Below, in pieces: positions 50,560-59,862 of a DNA stretch of 64,000 nt. The notes beneath the pieces were generated by a model, which ran no database searches, was not told the DNA's origin, and saw nothing but the letters and a program-made list of their open reading frames with translations. How positions within the stretch are numbered: the stretch's first letter is position 1; each line of letters opens with the position of its first letter. The DNA lies in the NCBI RefSeq assembly GCF_000515315.1, contig NZ_KI911562.1, positions 3,133,220-3,197,219 on the forward strand, written 5' to 3'. The position numbers and the translations under genes were made by a program. The DNA comes from Asinibacterium sp. OR53 (lineage in GTDB: Bacteria > Bacteroidota > Bacteroidia > Chitinophagales > Chitinophagaceae).

Positions 50560-51717
50560 CTACATGTGTATCAGAGACGCAGCGAAGTTACGGGCCTCTC
50601 CATCGCTTTCAAAATACTCTTCCAGGGTGGGTTTTTCGATGAATGCAATTTTCTGCATGGTCCTTTCCACCAGTTCGGTCATGTCGAGAAAGCCGATCCG
50701 GTTGCGTAAGAAGGCATAAACGGCTATTTCGTTGGCGGCGTTCAGGATGCAGGGCATATTTCCCCCTTTGTTCAAAGCTTCGGTAGCCAGTGTAAGATTA
50801 CGGAAGGTCTTTACATCAGGTTCTTCGAAAGTGAGGGTATTGGGTTTGCGGAAATCGTACCGCGGAAACTGGTTGGGAATACGCTGTGGGAAAGCAAGGG
50901 CGTACTGAATAGGCAGCTTCATATCGGGTAATCCCATTTGCGCTTTGATACTGCCGTCTTCGAACTGCACCAGGCTGTGTACGATGCTTTGCGGATGCAC
51001 CAGCACCTGTATCTGATCGGGCTGCAGGTTGAACAACCATTTGGCTTCGATCATTTCCAGCCCTTTGTTCATGAGCGTGGCAGAATCGATGGTGATCTTG
51101 GCGCCCATGCTCCAGTTAGGGTGCTGCAAAGCATGATCGCGCTTGACATTCACCAGGTAATTGGGTTTTTTGCCCAGGAAGGGACCGCCGCTGGCCGTGA
51201 GAACGATTCGTTCAATCTTATTGCGTCCTTCGCCTACCAGGCATTGGAAAATGGCGGAATGCTCGCTGTCCACCGGTATCACTGCAACCCGCTGTTCGGT
51301 GGCTTTGCGCATGACGATATCGCCGGCCACCACCAGGGTTTCTTTATTGGCCAGGGCAATGGGCTTGCCTATGGAGATGGCTTTCAGCGTAGGCCTGAGG
51401 CCTGCATAACCTACAATACCAGCCAGCATCATATCATAACAATCGAGTGCAGCCACTTCTTCAAGTGATTCCTCGCCAGCAAACACTTTTACATCAGTAG
51501 CAGCCAACGCCTCTTTTACTACTTCATACTTTTTCTCATCACCAATGACCACGGCATTGGGATTGAACTGAAGGGCCTGTTTGATGAGCAGGTCGGCATT
51601 GGTTTGCGCCGTTAATATCTCGGCAGAAAAAAGATCAGGATTAGCGGCAATGACATCCAATGCCTGTGTACCGATAGAACCTGTTGACCCGAATATGGCA
51701 ATGCGCTTTTGACTCAT
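50560..51717 (-). CDS. dxr: 1-deoxy-D-xylulose-5-phosphate reductoisomerase
   Basis: A 385-residue NADPH enzyme of the DXP isoprenoid pathway, making 2-C-methyl-D-erythritol 4-phosphate. The NADPH loop is IFGSTGSIGTQALDV at the start; ANKETLVVAG and PVDSEHSAIFQCL are conserved metal/substrate blocks, with a C-terminal LNAANEIAVYAFL. The length is normal. It is upstream of rseP by 48 bp and probably co-transcribed. It makes the precursors for carotenoid synthesis by the crt cluster 30 kb away. Confidence 0.97.
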   Translation of the reverse strand: MSQKRIAIFGSTGSIGTQALDVIAANPDLFSAEILTAQTNADLLIKQALQFNPNAVVIGDEKKYEVVKEALAATDVKVFAGEESLEEVAALDCYDMMLAGIVGYAGLRPTLKAISIGKPIALANKETLVVAGDIVMRKATEQRVAVIPVDSEHSAIFQCLVGEGRNKIERIVLTASGGPFLGKKPNYLVNVKRDHALQHPNWSMGAKITIDSATLMNKGLEMIEAKWLFNLQPDQIQVLVHPQSIVHSLVQFEDGSIKAQMGLPDMKLPIQYALAFPQRIPNQFPRYDFRKPNTLTFEEPDVKTFRNLTLATEALNKGGNMPCILNAANEIAVYAFLRNRIGFLDMTELVERTMQKIAFIEKPTLEEYFESDGEARNFAASLIHM

Positions 51718-51809
51718 TCCAATTGATTATTATACAATTTAAAACTTATTTTTTAATGGCCGATGAGATAGTTGTTAGATTGAATACCTGACAACTGACA
51801 TCTAACAAC

Positions 51810-53303
51810 TCATACCAGAAAGTGCTGCAAGGCATCGGCCAGTTGCCGGTCGTTGCTCAGGCGGGGTACCTTGTTTTGTCCGCCCAGCTTGCCCACCGAA
51901 CGCATGTAATCGATGAATCCATTCTTCCTTACCCTTCGCAGTTGCAGGGTTTGCAGGATATTACCGGAGATCAGGTCGTCGTAATACACATTTTTGTTGC
52001 GCAGGTTATGCTCTATCTTTTCAATAAAGGCCCGCATATCCGATGGTTCATTTTCAAATTCAACGAACCATTCGTGGTAACTCTTACCTGCTCCCTGCTG
52101 GATCATGGGCGCCACGGTAAATTCCGTTACTTCCACGCCCATTTCCTGTGATGCCTGTAATAAAGCGTTCTCCACTTCTTCTCCTATCACATGTTCTCCG
52201 AAAGCGGAGATGAAATGTTTGATCCTTCCGCTCACCACCAATCGGTATGGATTGGTGCTCACAAATTTGACGGTATCGCCAATATTATAACCCCATAATC
52301 CCGCGTTGCTGTTGATGATCAGGGCATAGTTCTCGCCCACTTTCACGTCTTTCAGGCTCAACCGCGTGGGGTTGTCTGAAAATATTTCACCGGCCGGTAT
52401 AAACTCAAAAAAGATGCCACTATTGGTGTTGAGCAACAATCCTTCTGCCTCCTGCGAATCCTGGAAAGCAAAGAATCCTTCGCTTGCAGGGAACAGTTCT
52501 ATTGTATCTACTTCGCGGCCGATGCTATTGTACAGTTTGGATTTATAGGGTTCGAAGTTTACGCCACCCTGTACCATCACATGGAAATGCGGGAACAGCT
52601 CGCCCACTCTTTTACCACTTTTTTCTATCAGCCTGTCGAAATACATCTGCATCCACGGTGGTATGCCGCTGATGAGGGTCATATCCTGCTTGATCGTCTC
52701 TTCTACTATCTTATCGAGTTTGGTCTCCCAATCTTCAATACAATTCGTTTCATAGCTGGGCAGTTGATTGGTTCGCAGGTAGCGGGGAACGTGGTGGTTC
52801 ACGATACCGCTGAGGCGCCCGGTGGGGATATCCGCTATCCTTTCCAGCTCCGGCGACCCGCTGAGGAAGATCATTTTTCCCTGTGCAAAAGCCGTATTGC
52901 CTGTTTCGGCCATATAGCAAAGCAAGGCGTTACGGGCCGTATTGATATGGTTGGGGATGGATTCTTTGGATATGGGGATGTATTTGACCCCGCTGGTGGT
53001 GCCGCTTGTCTTGGCCAGGTAAAGCGGCTTGCCCTTCCAAAGGACATTCTGTTTCCCTTCCTTGATCTGGTTGATATAGGGCTTGAACTGCTCGTAATCC
53101 CGTATGGGAACGGCCTGCCTGAAAGCTGCATACCCATCTACCTGGTCGAGGTGATGGTCTTTACCAAACACGGTACCCTTACCCGATTTGAGCAGGGATT
53201 TCAATATAAGTTCCTGATCCTCAACAGCAGATGACATGCTTTTCCGGATCTTGTTGTATATATAGGTGGCAAACGGACGTGCCAGCAGGGATTTCAAATT
53301 CAT
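51810..53303 (-). CDS. GH3 family acyl-adenylate/amide synthetase
   Basis: A 497-residue cytoplasmic enzyme of the GH3 (auxin-responsive) ANL superfamily. The ATP loop is AKTSGTTSGVKYIPIS near residue 109; the middle block (LLINSNAGLWGYNIGDTVKFVSTNPYRLVVSGRIKHFISAFGEHVIGEEV) is the usual adenylate-binding strand and hinge. It should activate a carboxylic acid with ATP and join it to an amine or thiol. The natural substrate in bacteria is unknown. About 90 bp separates it from dxr downstream, so it may lead that unit. It is divergent from rplU. Confidence 0.9.
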   Translation of the reverse strand: MNLKSLLARPFATYIYNKIRKSMSSAVEDQELILKSLLKSGKGTVFGKDHHLDQVDGYAAFRQAVPIRDYEQFKPYINQIKEGKQNVLWKGKPLYLAKTSGTTSGVKYIPISKESIPNHINTARNALLCYMAETGNTAFAQGKMIFLSGSPELERIADIPTGRLSGIVNHHVPRYLRTNQLPSYETNCIEDWETKLDKIVEETIKQDMTLISGIPPWMQMYFDRLIEKSGKRVGELFPHFHVMVQGGVNFEPYKSKLYNSIGREVDTIELFPASEGFFAFQDSQEAEGLLLNTNSGIFFEFIPAGEIFSDNPTRLSLKDVKVGENYALIINSNAGLWGYNIGDTVKFVSTNPYRLVVSGRIKHFISAFGEHVIGEEVENALLQASQEMGVEVTEFTVAPMIQQGAGKSYHEWFVEFENEPSDMRAFIEKIEHNLRNKNVYYDDLISGNILQTLQLRRVRKNGFIDYMRSVGKLGGQNKVPRLSNDRQLADALQHFLV

Positions 53304-53362
53304 GGCGTTACGCAGGTATTGAAACGATGGGCAAAAATAGGGATAGAATTATTTCAAAAATC

Positions 53363-53395
53363 TTTGCATATTTCCCTTGTAAATGCATACCTTTG
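53363..53395 (+). promoter_or_regulatory. promoter of rplU-rpmA
   Basis: TTTG (53363-53366), 21 bp, TACCTTTG (53388-53395) fits the Bacteroidota consensus. The ATG of rplU lies 21 bp after the -7 box. Confidence 0.7.
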
Positions 53396-53416
53396 CCGTC
53401 CTAATTTTGGATAGCT

Positions 53417-53722
53417 ATGTTAGCAGTTGTAAAAATCGCAGGTCAGCAGTTTAAAGTACAGGAAGGACAAAGTCTGTACGTACCTCACCTGCAAGGTAAA
53501 ACCGGAGATAAAGTAGAGTTCAGCGAAGTATTGTTTGTAGACAATGGCGGCGCTGTAACCGCAGGTAGCGCTGTAAAAGCCACTGTAAAAGCCGAAATCA
53601 TCAGTGATCTGGTGCAAGGTGATAAAGTGATCGCCTTCAAAATGAAAAGAAGGAAAGGCTTCCGCAAGAAGCATGGTCACAGGACCCACTACACCAGGAT
53701 CAAAATCGAAAGCATCGCGTAA
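53417..53722 (+). CDS. rplU: 50S ribosomal protein L21
   Basis: A 101-residue protein with the L21 start (MLAVVKIAGQQFKVQEGQSLYVPHL), the core VEFSEVLFVDN and the C-terminal basic block KMKRRKGFRKKHGHRTHYTRIKIESI. It binds 23S rRNA in the large subunit. rpmA follows after 30 bp, the standard L21-L27 order. Confidence 0.97.
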   Translation: MLAVVKIAGQQFKVQEGQSLYVPHLQGKTGDKVEFSEVLFVDNGGAVTAGSAVKATVKAEIISDLVQGDKVIAFKMKRRKGFRKKHGHRTHYTRIKIESIA

Positions 53723-53752
53723 GCAAACGCATCATTAAAAAAGTAGTAAACC

Positions 53753-54010
53753 ATGGCACACAAAAAAGGTGAAGGTAGCGTAAAGAACGGCCGCGATTCA
53801 CAAAGCAAACGTTTAGGTGTTAAAATATATGGCGGACAGCCTGCTGTTGCCGGCAATATCATCGTTCGCCAGAGAGGTACACAATACCATCCTGGTAAGA
53901 ATGTTGGCGTAGGAAGTGATTTTACTTTGTTCGCACTGGCCGATGGTATCGTTGAATTCAAGAAAGGCAGAAACGACAAAAACACGGTCTCTGTTCAGCC
54001 GGTTGCCTAA
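53753..54010 (+). CDS. rpmA: 50S ribosomal protein L27
   Basis: An 85-residue protein starting [20 protein letters not shown] with [23 protein letters not shown] and [10 protein letters not shown]. The N-terminal tail reaches the peptidyl transferase centre. No leader that needs processing is present. Length is normal. Confidence 0.97.
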   Translation: MAHKKGEGSVKNGRDSQSKRLGVKIYGGQPAVAGNIIVRQRGTQYHPGKNVGVGSDFTLFALADGIVEFKKGRNDKNTVSVQPVA

Positions 54011-54027
54011 CTGCATAAAAAAATTTT

Positions 54028-54057
54028 TTTGTAGTTACAAATAGTTTTTTATTTTTA
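54028..54057 (+). promoter_or_regulatory. candidate promoter of the Lys/Ala-rich protein gene
   Basis: TTTG (54028-54031), 18 bp, TATTTTTA (54050-54057) is close to the consensus (last base differs). The start codon is 33 bp downstream. Confidence 0.5.
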
Positions 54058-54090
54058 ATGCATATTTACTAACCATTAAATCTAAAAAAC

Positions 54091-54276
54091 ATGGCAACTG
54101 CAAAGAAGGCCGCTAAAAAAGCTGCGCCTAAGAAAGCTGCTAAAAAAGCCGCTCCTAAGAAGAAAGCTGCAAAAAAAGCCGCTAAAAAAGCTGCTCCTAA
54201 AAAAGCTGCAAAGAAAGCCGCTAAAAAAGCCGCTCCTAAGAAGAAGGCTGCAAAAAAAGCCGCTAAGAAGAAATAA
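54091..54276 (+). CDS. Lys/Ala/Pro-rich histone H1-like protein
   Basis: 61 residues, over 90 percent Lys, Ala and Pro in repeats of KKAAKKAA and APKK. It resembles histone H1 C-terminal tails and bacterial H1-like proteins (Hc1/HctA, AlgP). It probably binds DNA or RNA non-specifically and compacts the nucleoid. A promoter box lies upstream and a terminator starts 35 bp downstream, so it forms its own unit after rpmA. Codon choice alternates between AAA/AAG and GCT/GCC, which avoids exact nucleotide repeats. Confidence 0.85.
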   Translation: MATAKKAAKKAAPKKAAKKAAPKKKAAKKAAKKAAPKKAAKKAAKKAAPKKKAAKKAAKKK

Positions 54277-54310
54277 GCACCAGCTTTTTCAAGCAGAAAT
54301 AGATTTAAGA

Positions 54311-54336
54311 AAGTCCCGCGAGATGCGGGACTTTTT
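54311..54336 (+). terminator. intrinsic terminator after the Lys/Ala-rich gene
   Basis: AAGTCCCGC and GCGGGACTT form a 9-bp stem with a 5-base loop, followed by TTTG. It ends 15 bp before the PolX start. Confidence 0.85.
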
Positions 54337-54351
54337 GTTTTCTTTACAATC

Positions 54352-56028
54352 ATGAACAACGCTTCCATTGCCGATAATTTTTCGCTGCTTTCCAAGCTCA
54401 TGGACATCCATGGCGACAATAGCTTCAAGGCGAAATCCTATGCCATTGCCGCTTTCAACATAGAAAAACTGGCCATGGAACTGGAGGGACTGCCGCACGA
54501 CAAGGTCTTCGCACTCAAAGGCATTGGCGATTCGCTTGGCAAAAGGATCGTAGAACAACTCGAAACCGGACAATTATCCACCCTCAACGAATACCTCGCC
54601 AAAACGCCTCCCGGCGTGCTGGAAATGCTGAACATCAAAGGCATCGGCCCTAAAAAAATCGCTACCATCTGGAAAGAACTGGAGATCGAAAACCTGGGAG
54701 AGTTACTGTATGCCTGTAATGAAAACAGGCTCCTCCTCTATCGCGGCTTCGGCGAAAAAACACAGCAAAACATCAAAGAGTCGATTGAATTTTATTTCGG
54801 CTCGCTGGGGAGTTATCTCTACCAGCAAATAGAATCCTATGCCCAGGCTGTAGATGCCAAACTGAAAAGCGTATTCAAAGGGCAAACCTTTTTATTCACC
54901 GGTGAATACAGGCGCCAGCTGGAAATCATCGATACACTGGAATGGGTAACCACTGTTCCACTAAATAACTTGCGTGATTTTTTTACAAAAGTAGGGTTCG
55001 AAATATTGAAGGAAGAAGGCGATTACCTGGGCTGTAAAGGGAAAGAAAATGTAACCCTTGGTTTTTATTGCTGCCAGCAAGACACATTATACAATTGCCT
55101 GTTCCGCACCAGTTGCAGCGAAAACTTTTTGGAGGCATGGACCAATACTACTCAATGGAATGCTCAGCAGGCCTATGTTTCAGAAGAGGCCATTTTCTCA
55201 AAAACCGGCATGGCATTCATTCCTGCTTTTCAGCGTGAAGAGGCAAACATTATTGAACAGGCCCGTAACAACAAGCTGCCTGTACTCATACAACCAACCG
55301 ATATTACTGCCATTATCCACTGTCACAGTAAATGGAGCGATGGTGCCAGTCCGCTGGAAGACATGGCACAAGCCGCGATAGACCAGGGCTATCAGTACAT
55401 GGTGATCAGCGACCACTCTAAATCGGCATTTTATGCAAGCGGACTCAACGAAGAAAGGATATTGGCCCAACACCAGCAGATCGATGAACTGAACGAAAAA
55501 CTCGCTCCTTTCAAAATTTTCAAGAGCATTGAAAGCGATATACTGAATGATGGAAATCTTGATTACAGCCCGGAGGTACTGAACAGTTTCGACGTAGTGA
55601 TCGGCTCTATTCACTCCAACCTCAAAATGCCGGAAGAAAAAGCCATGATGCGTTTGATGAATGCCATCGCCAACCCTTATACCAGTATACTCGGCCACAT
55701 GACGGGCCGCCTGTTGTTAAGCCGCAGTGGTTACCCGGTAGATCACAAGACCATCATAGAAGCCTGTGCAAAGCACCATGTAGTCATAGAGCTAAACGCA
55801 CACCCACGAAGGCTCGATATCGACTGGCGCTGGATCGAATATGCACTGGAGAAAGGCGTACTCATTTCCATCAACCCCGATGCGCATGCCGTTGAAGGCT
55901 ATGCCGATTGCCGCTACGGTGTGCTGGTAGCCCAAAAAGCCGGGCTTACCAAAGAACAGAACCTGAGCAGCTTTTCTTTAGCCGCTTTTGAAACGTTTGT
56001 AGCGATACAAAAACAGAAAAGGGTTTAA
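54352..56028 (+). CDS. PolX-family protein: HhH plus PHP exonuclease, polymerase site degenerate
   Basis: A 558-residue PolX-like protein. The 8-kDa HhH part (FALKGIGDSLGKRIVEQLE and MLNIKGIGPKKIATIWKEL) is good. The nucleotidyltransferase region reads FTGEYRRQLEIIDTLEWV; the usual GS-x-RR...D-x-D metal-binding aspartates are missing, so polymerase activity is unlikely. The C-terminal PHP domain keeps its metal ligands: HCHSKWSDG, ISDHSKS, SDILNDG, GSIHSN, ELNAHPRR and NPDAH. It is thus expected to be a nuclease or phosphoesterase. The gene lies between the histone-like gene and a convergent kinase. Confidence 0.87.
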   Translation: MNNASIADNFSLLSKLMDIHGDNSFKAKSYAIAAFNIEKLAMELEGLPHDKVFALKGIGDSLGKRIVEQLETGQLSTLNEYLAKTPPGVLEMLNIKGIGPKKIATIWKELEIENLGELLYACNENRLLLYRGFGEKTQQNIKESIEFYFGSLGSYLYQQIESYAQAVDAKLKSVFKGQTFLFTGEYRRQLEIIDTLEWVTTVPLNNLRDFFTKVGFEILKEEGDYLGCKGKENVTLGFYCCQQDTLYNCLFRTSCSENFLEAWTNTTQWNAQQAYVSEEAIFSKTGMAFIPAFQREEANIIEQARNNKLPVLIQPTDITAIIHCHSKWSDGASPLEDMAQAAIDQGYQYMVISDHSKSAFYASGLNEERILAQHQQIDELNEKLAPFKIFKSIESDILNDGNLDYSPEVLNSFDVVIGSIHSNLKMPEEKAMMRLMNAIANPYTSILGHMTGRLLLSRSGYPVDHKTIIEACAKHHVVIELNAHPRRLDIDWRWIEYALEKGVLISINPDAHAVEGYADCRYGVLVAQKAGLTKEQNLSSFSLAAFETFVAIQKQKRV

Positions 56029-56030
56029 CC

Positions 56031-56114
56031 CGTCATTTCTCCTTTACCCGTCATTTCGAGCGCAGCGAGAAATCTCACAGAACAGGCAGATCCCTCACTT
56101 CGTTCGGGATGACG
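56031..56114. repeat. palindromic intergenic repeat, copy 2 (shorter variant)
   Basis: CGTCATTTCGAG...TTCGTTCGGGATGACG (core 56049-56114) is a shorter relative of copies 1 and 3, with a GGCAGATCCCTC centre in common. It lies between convergent genes, and its right end (56095-56114) encodes the last residues and the stop codon of the NtrY-like kinase. Confidence 0.8.
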
Positions 56115-59100
56115 AGGTGGCGATTACAGGTAGTTGTACAAAGAATGTACTCCCCACCCCTTCTGTTGTTTCAAACCATATCTGTCCATTGGCATTTTCC
56201 ACAATGCCGCGGCAGATGGCCAGTCCGAGTCCCGTTCCCGATGATTTGGTGGTAAAATTTGGTGTAAAAATATCATCACGCAAGGCAGTCGGCACGCCAC
56301 CTGAATTGTCCTGCACCGAGATTAATAATTGACCGGATTCAACCTGCTGGTTGATATGTATCTCTATTTTGCTTCCCGGATCTTCTTTTGCTTCAATAGC
56401 ATTTTGCAGCAAGTTGGTGAACAAACGGCTCATTTGCGTTTTATCTGAATACACGAGGTAATGTTCCGATGGCTTTTTCCAGTGGATCTTTACACGGGGG
56501 TTGGCTTCATACAGGCGAAGCAATGACGATAAAACTTCCATGATATCCAGTTTCTCCATCCGGGCATTCCCGATATTGGCAAACTGCGAAAAATCGCTTG
56601 CGATCTTCGATAACTGATCGATCTGCTCTATGAGGGTAATGGCCATGTTGGCCGACAACTCCTTCACATTGGGTGCGCCACTCTGAATGGCTTTCTGCAG
56701 GTATTGGATACTCAGCTTCATGGGCGTAAGCGGGTTCTTGATCTCATGCGCTACCTGCCGTGCCATTTCGCGCCAGGCGCCTTCCCGCTCGCTTTTGGCC
56801 AGTGACTGGGCACTCTGATCCAACTCTTTCACCATTTTATTATATTCCGATACCAGCATGCCCAGTTCGTCGTCACGATCCCACTGGATCTCTTCATTGG
56901 TCTTGCCCAGGTTCACCTCACGCATTTTTTCACCAATGAGGTTGAAGGAATTCGTAATGCGACTGGTAAGGAAGAACGCGATGGCCCCTGCAACCAGGAA
57001 AATAAAGGCATTCAAATAAATGAGCGTAGCGAGGAAACCTGATATCTCCTGGTCCAGCTCATTTTGCGAGTTGAGGTAAGGAATGTTGAGGTAAGCATAG
57101 GTAGCGCCTTCTTCATCCATCAACGGCACATAAATGCTCAGGTATTCAAAGGAGCCGATCTTTTCCGATTGAATATAGCGGATACTGTGCTCATCGTGCA
57201 TTTGTTGAAAAGCAGCGGGATCCATTTGTTCACTCAGCAACCGTTTATTATAGATGTATGGCTGGGTAGACACTTTTAAGTTGCCATTGACATCATAGAA
57301 ATTAATATCAACATTGTGCAGGTCGGAAATATCCGATATGACCTCGTTCAACTGATCGCCGGCAACGCTCACATTGCTCGTATTGATCACATCGTCGAAG
57401 ATCAGTTGCGGCGTCATTTTATTGTTGATCTCGTTGGCCATCACTAGGATCGACTTCGACAGTTTTTCTTCGTTGTTATTATTGAACCTGAAAATGAAGA
57501 ACGAAATAGTTGATACACCGATCACCAGGAATGAGAATACGCTGAGGAAAATAATCGTTGCCTGTATCTGTGAACGGATATTGAGCAGGAAAATAGACCG
57601 GATACCGCTCCACTTGAACCGCGCCCGCACCAGGTTGCTGCAAAGATGAAACAGGAAAATGATACAAAGGAAAGAACAGAACAGGTAAGCGAAGAAGGTG
57701 ATGAACTCGGTAAACCAGGCGCTTTTCTTCACTACCACCACTTCTTTATCGCCACCGGTATTATACCACAATTCGCTGTATCCGGGTGGTTTCTTATAGG
57801 TGAAGTCCAGTCCCGGCATCTCGGCCCTGGTAAGCTTTAAAGGAAAATTATAATTATTGAAATGGTTGATCAGCCTGCCTCTGTTGTATATGGCATAAGC
57901 ATAGCTGGTATTGAGGTCTGAAGAAATATCCTGCGACTGGCTGAATAATTCCGGGTAAAGCGCCTCACTTTTGTATCGCCTCGATTTGATGGTTACATAA
58001 AGATATCCCAGTGTTTGATCGTTGTTTTTGATGGCCTTCTGGTAGAGATAGCTGAAGCCATTGGCGGCATTATCGTAGCTGTACAACCCTTCTATAGCCG
58101 TGGGTTTGGACTTATTGAGGATGATCGTTTTGATAGCCGCATAAGAAGTGGAATCTTCATTATACAATGGGTGGAACAAACTGTCGTACGTGTAAATGCG
58201 GGTATCGTATTTATTGAGATAGCCCGAAAAATTCTGGTTGATCAGGCTGTCTTTGATGAATTTGTTGGTGTACTCGCTTTCAAACCGGTGAAAATTATTG
58301 AGCAGGAAACGCTCATTGAAACTATTCGCGGCAATATTCAACAGGCTTTCACCAGAAGGATCGGTTTGTACGGCCAGTTGTTCTGCAATTTTTTTCCTTT
58401 GTGCCGACTCCAGCACTTTATTCTGATACATCACAATAGCGGAAATCGATAAAGTGAAGATCATCACCCAGAAAATGAAAAAAGAAGACTGCAACAGCGG
58501 AATGCCCATATCCGCTTTCCGTGCATTCAGCAGCAGCAGGTAAGCGATCAGCCAGGCCAGGATCACCAGGTCTACGGCTATATCATTAAGCGAAACAAAA
58601 GCCAGCAGGTATGCAAAGCCTGTGATGGCTACCGCCGCCATCTGGTAATAAAGCGGCACGGCTGCATCGGTGAGGGGTTTAACCACGATCTGTGAAAAAT
58701 GATAAAAGCTGAGCACCAGTAAGCATAGAATTACAAAACAGATGACGCTGTAAATGGTGAGGCTGAAAAAGCTGGTTACATCCATCGATATCTTGGAATC
58801 CTGTACCAGGCTCTTGATGATGCCGGCCAGCAAAAGACAGGCTACAGTAAGCAGGGCTAACCCGCCATAATGACGAACGGGTGGAGGGAGGGACTTTTTA
58901 AACCACCCCTTGTGGTCGTTATGGAACTTATAAAAACTGAGCATCCAGAAAAGCAGGATAGCATTCACCAGCAGGTCGCCCAACGAAGGGTGCAGGTAGT
59001 TGGATGCGTAGATCGTTGGATCGAACAGTGGCAGCTTACTGTAATCCAGTGGGAAGTTGACCTGGTATGTGATCAGCCTGATCAGGAAAACCACAGAGAG

Positions 59101-59862
59101 CAGGAAAAGGAACCCGCTCCGGAAACCGATCCGCTCTACCAGTTCCTGTGCAATCATATTAAAAAATACCAGCAGTAAGATCACCGCCAATACCCGTAAA
59201 ACAATGGTTACACTATCATAGGCGATGAAAGACCTTCCCACTTTCATTTTGATGCTAAAGATCTCTTTGCCTGCCCTATTCAGGATGGGGATCGCATCCT
59301 TATCAAAATTGATCTCATATTGTTTACCCAGCCCCGGGTAATGTGCAAAATCCGATTTCAGGTACTTGTTCTCTATGAAATAAGCCCAACGAATGGGTAC
59401 CAGCCCCAAAACCGTGAGCTTCTGCCCCTTCAATTGAACGGTGCGTTTGATCAATTCAAAGTCGCCATTCTGCTTCACTGAAAAATAATTTCCATCGGGC
59501 TGGTGCAGGTCCTCGGAGTTCACATACATGCGATTGGTATTCCAATAATGCATCGCCGGTGTGCCGCTTCCATCTGTCAGGTACAAAAAAAGCCCGAAGC
59601 TTTCCTGCCTGATCTTCTGTTTCGATTGTTCATCTGCAGAATCCTTTACGAGTTTAGTCAGCAGGCTTTTCTCCGACAACAGCTCATCCAGCCTGGTTTC
59701 CTGCTTTGCCAGCGACTCTTCCAGCCGGTGCTTTACTTTTTGGGGTGAAGCATTGTAGTTCCAGTAATTGATGAAAATAAAAGAGATGGTATACAGCCAG
59801 GCGGCTGTAATGATCAGGTATCCATGCCTGTATATAGCTTTTTTCAGTGTACGGATCAACAA
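56095..59862 (-). CDS. large NtrY-like sensor histidine kinase
   Basis: 1255 residues. The N-terminal half holds about a dozen membrane helices in groups, with two or more extracytoplasmic segments (residues 30-210 and 500-720). A further helix pair (FLATLIYLNAFIFLVAGAIAFFLTS) leads to a HAMP linker, a coiled coil, and the kinase core MARQVAHEIKNPLTPMKLSIQYL, then NLLQNAIEAKED, DNSGGVPTALRDDIFTPNFTTKSSGTGLGLAI. The phospho-acceptor His and ATP lid are intact. No response regulator gene lies adjacent. The start overlaps mazG by 7 bp. The stop codon lies in a palindromic repeat. Confidence 0.93.
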   Translation of the reverse strand: MLIRTLKKAIYRHGYLIITAAWLYTISFIFINYWNYNASPQKVKHRLEESLAKQETRLDELLSEKSLLTKLVKDSADEQSKQKIRQESFGLFLYLTDGSGTPAMHYWNTNRMYVNSEDLHQPDGNYFSVKQNGDFELIKRTVQLKGQKLTVLGLVPIRWAYFIENKYLKSDFAHYPGLGKQYEINFDKDAIPILNRAGKEIFSIKMKVGRSFIAYDSVTIVLRVLAVILLLVFFNMIAQELVERIGFRSGFLFLLSVVFLIRLITYQVNFPLDYSKLPLFDPTIYASNYLHPSLGDLLVNAILLFWMLSFYKFHNDHKGWFKKSLPPPVRHYGGLALLTVACLLLAGIIKSLVQDSKISMDVTSFFSLTIYSVICFVILCLLVLSFYHFSQIVVKPLTDAAVPLYYQMAAVAITGFAYLLAFVSLNDIAVDLVILAWLIAYLLLLNARKADMGIPLLQSSFFIFWVMIFTLSISAIVMYQNKVLESAQRKKIAEQLAVQTDPSGESLLNIAANSFNERFLLNNFHRFESEYTNKFIKDSLINQNFSGYLNKYDTRIYTYDSLFHPLYNEDSTSYAAIKTIILNKSKPTAIEGLYSYDNAANGFSYLYQKAIKNNDQTLGYLYVTIKSRRYKSEALYPELFSQSQDISSDLNTSYAYAIYNRGRLINHFNNYNFPLKLTRAEMPGLDFTYKKPPGYSELWYNTGGDKEVVVVKKSAWFTEFITFFAYLFCSFLCIIFLFHLCSNLVRARFKWSGIRSIFLLNIRSQIQATIIFLSVFSFLVIGVSTISFFIFRFNNNNEEKLSKSILVMANEINNKMTPQLIFDDVINTSNVSVAGDQLNEVISDISDLHNVDINFYDVNGNLKVSTQPYIYNKRLLSEQMDPAAFQQMHDEHSIRYIQSEKIGSFEYLSIYVPLMDEEGATYAYLNIPYLNSQNELDQEISGFLATLIYLNAFIFLVAGAIAFFLTSRITNSFNLIGEKMREVNLGKTNEEIQWDRDDELGMLVSEYNKMVKELDQSAQSLAKSEREGAWREMARQVAHEIKNPLTPMKLSIQYLQKAIQSGAPNVKELSANMAITLIEQIDQLSKIASDFSQFANIGNARMEKLDIMEVLSSLLRLYEANPRVKIHWKKPSEHYLVYSDKTQMSRLFTNLLQNAIEAKEDPGSKIEIHINQQVESGQLLISVQDNSGGVPTALRDDIFTPNFTTKSSGTGLGLAICRGIVENANGQIWFETTEGVGSTFFVQLPVIATSSSRTK

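Noticed and set aside
54069..54428. Ala/Phe-rich open frame antisense to the Lys/Ala-rich gene
   Set aside because: Produced by reversing AAA/GCT repeats; it runs across a terminator and the PolX start.
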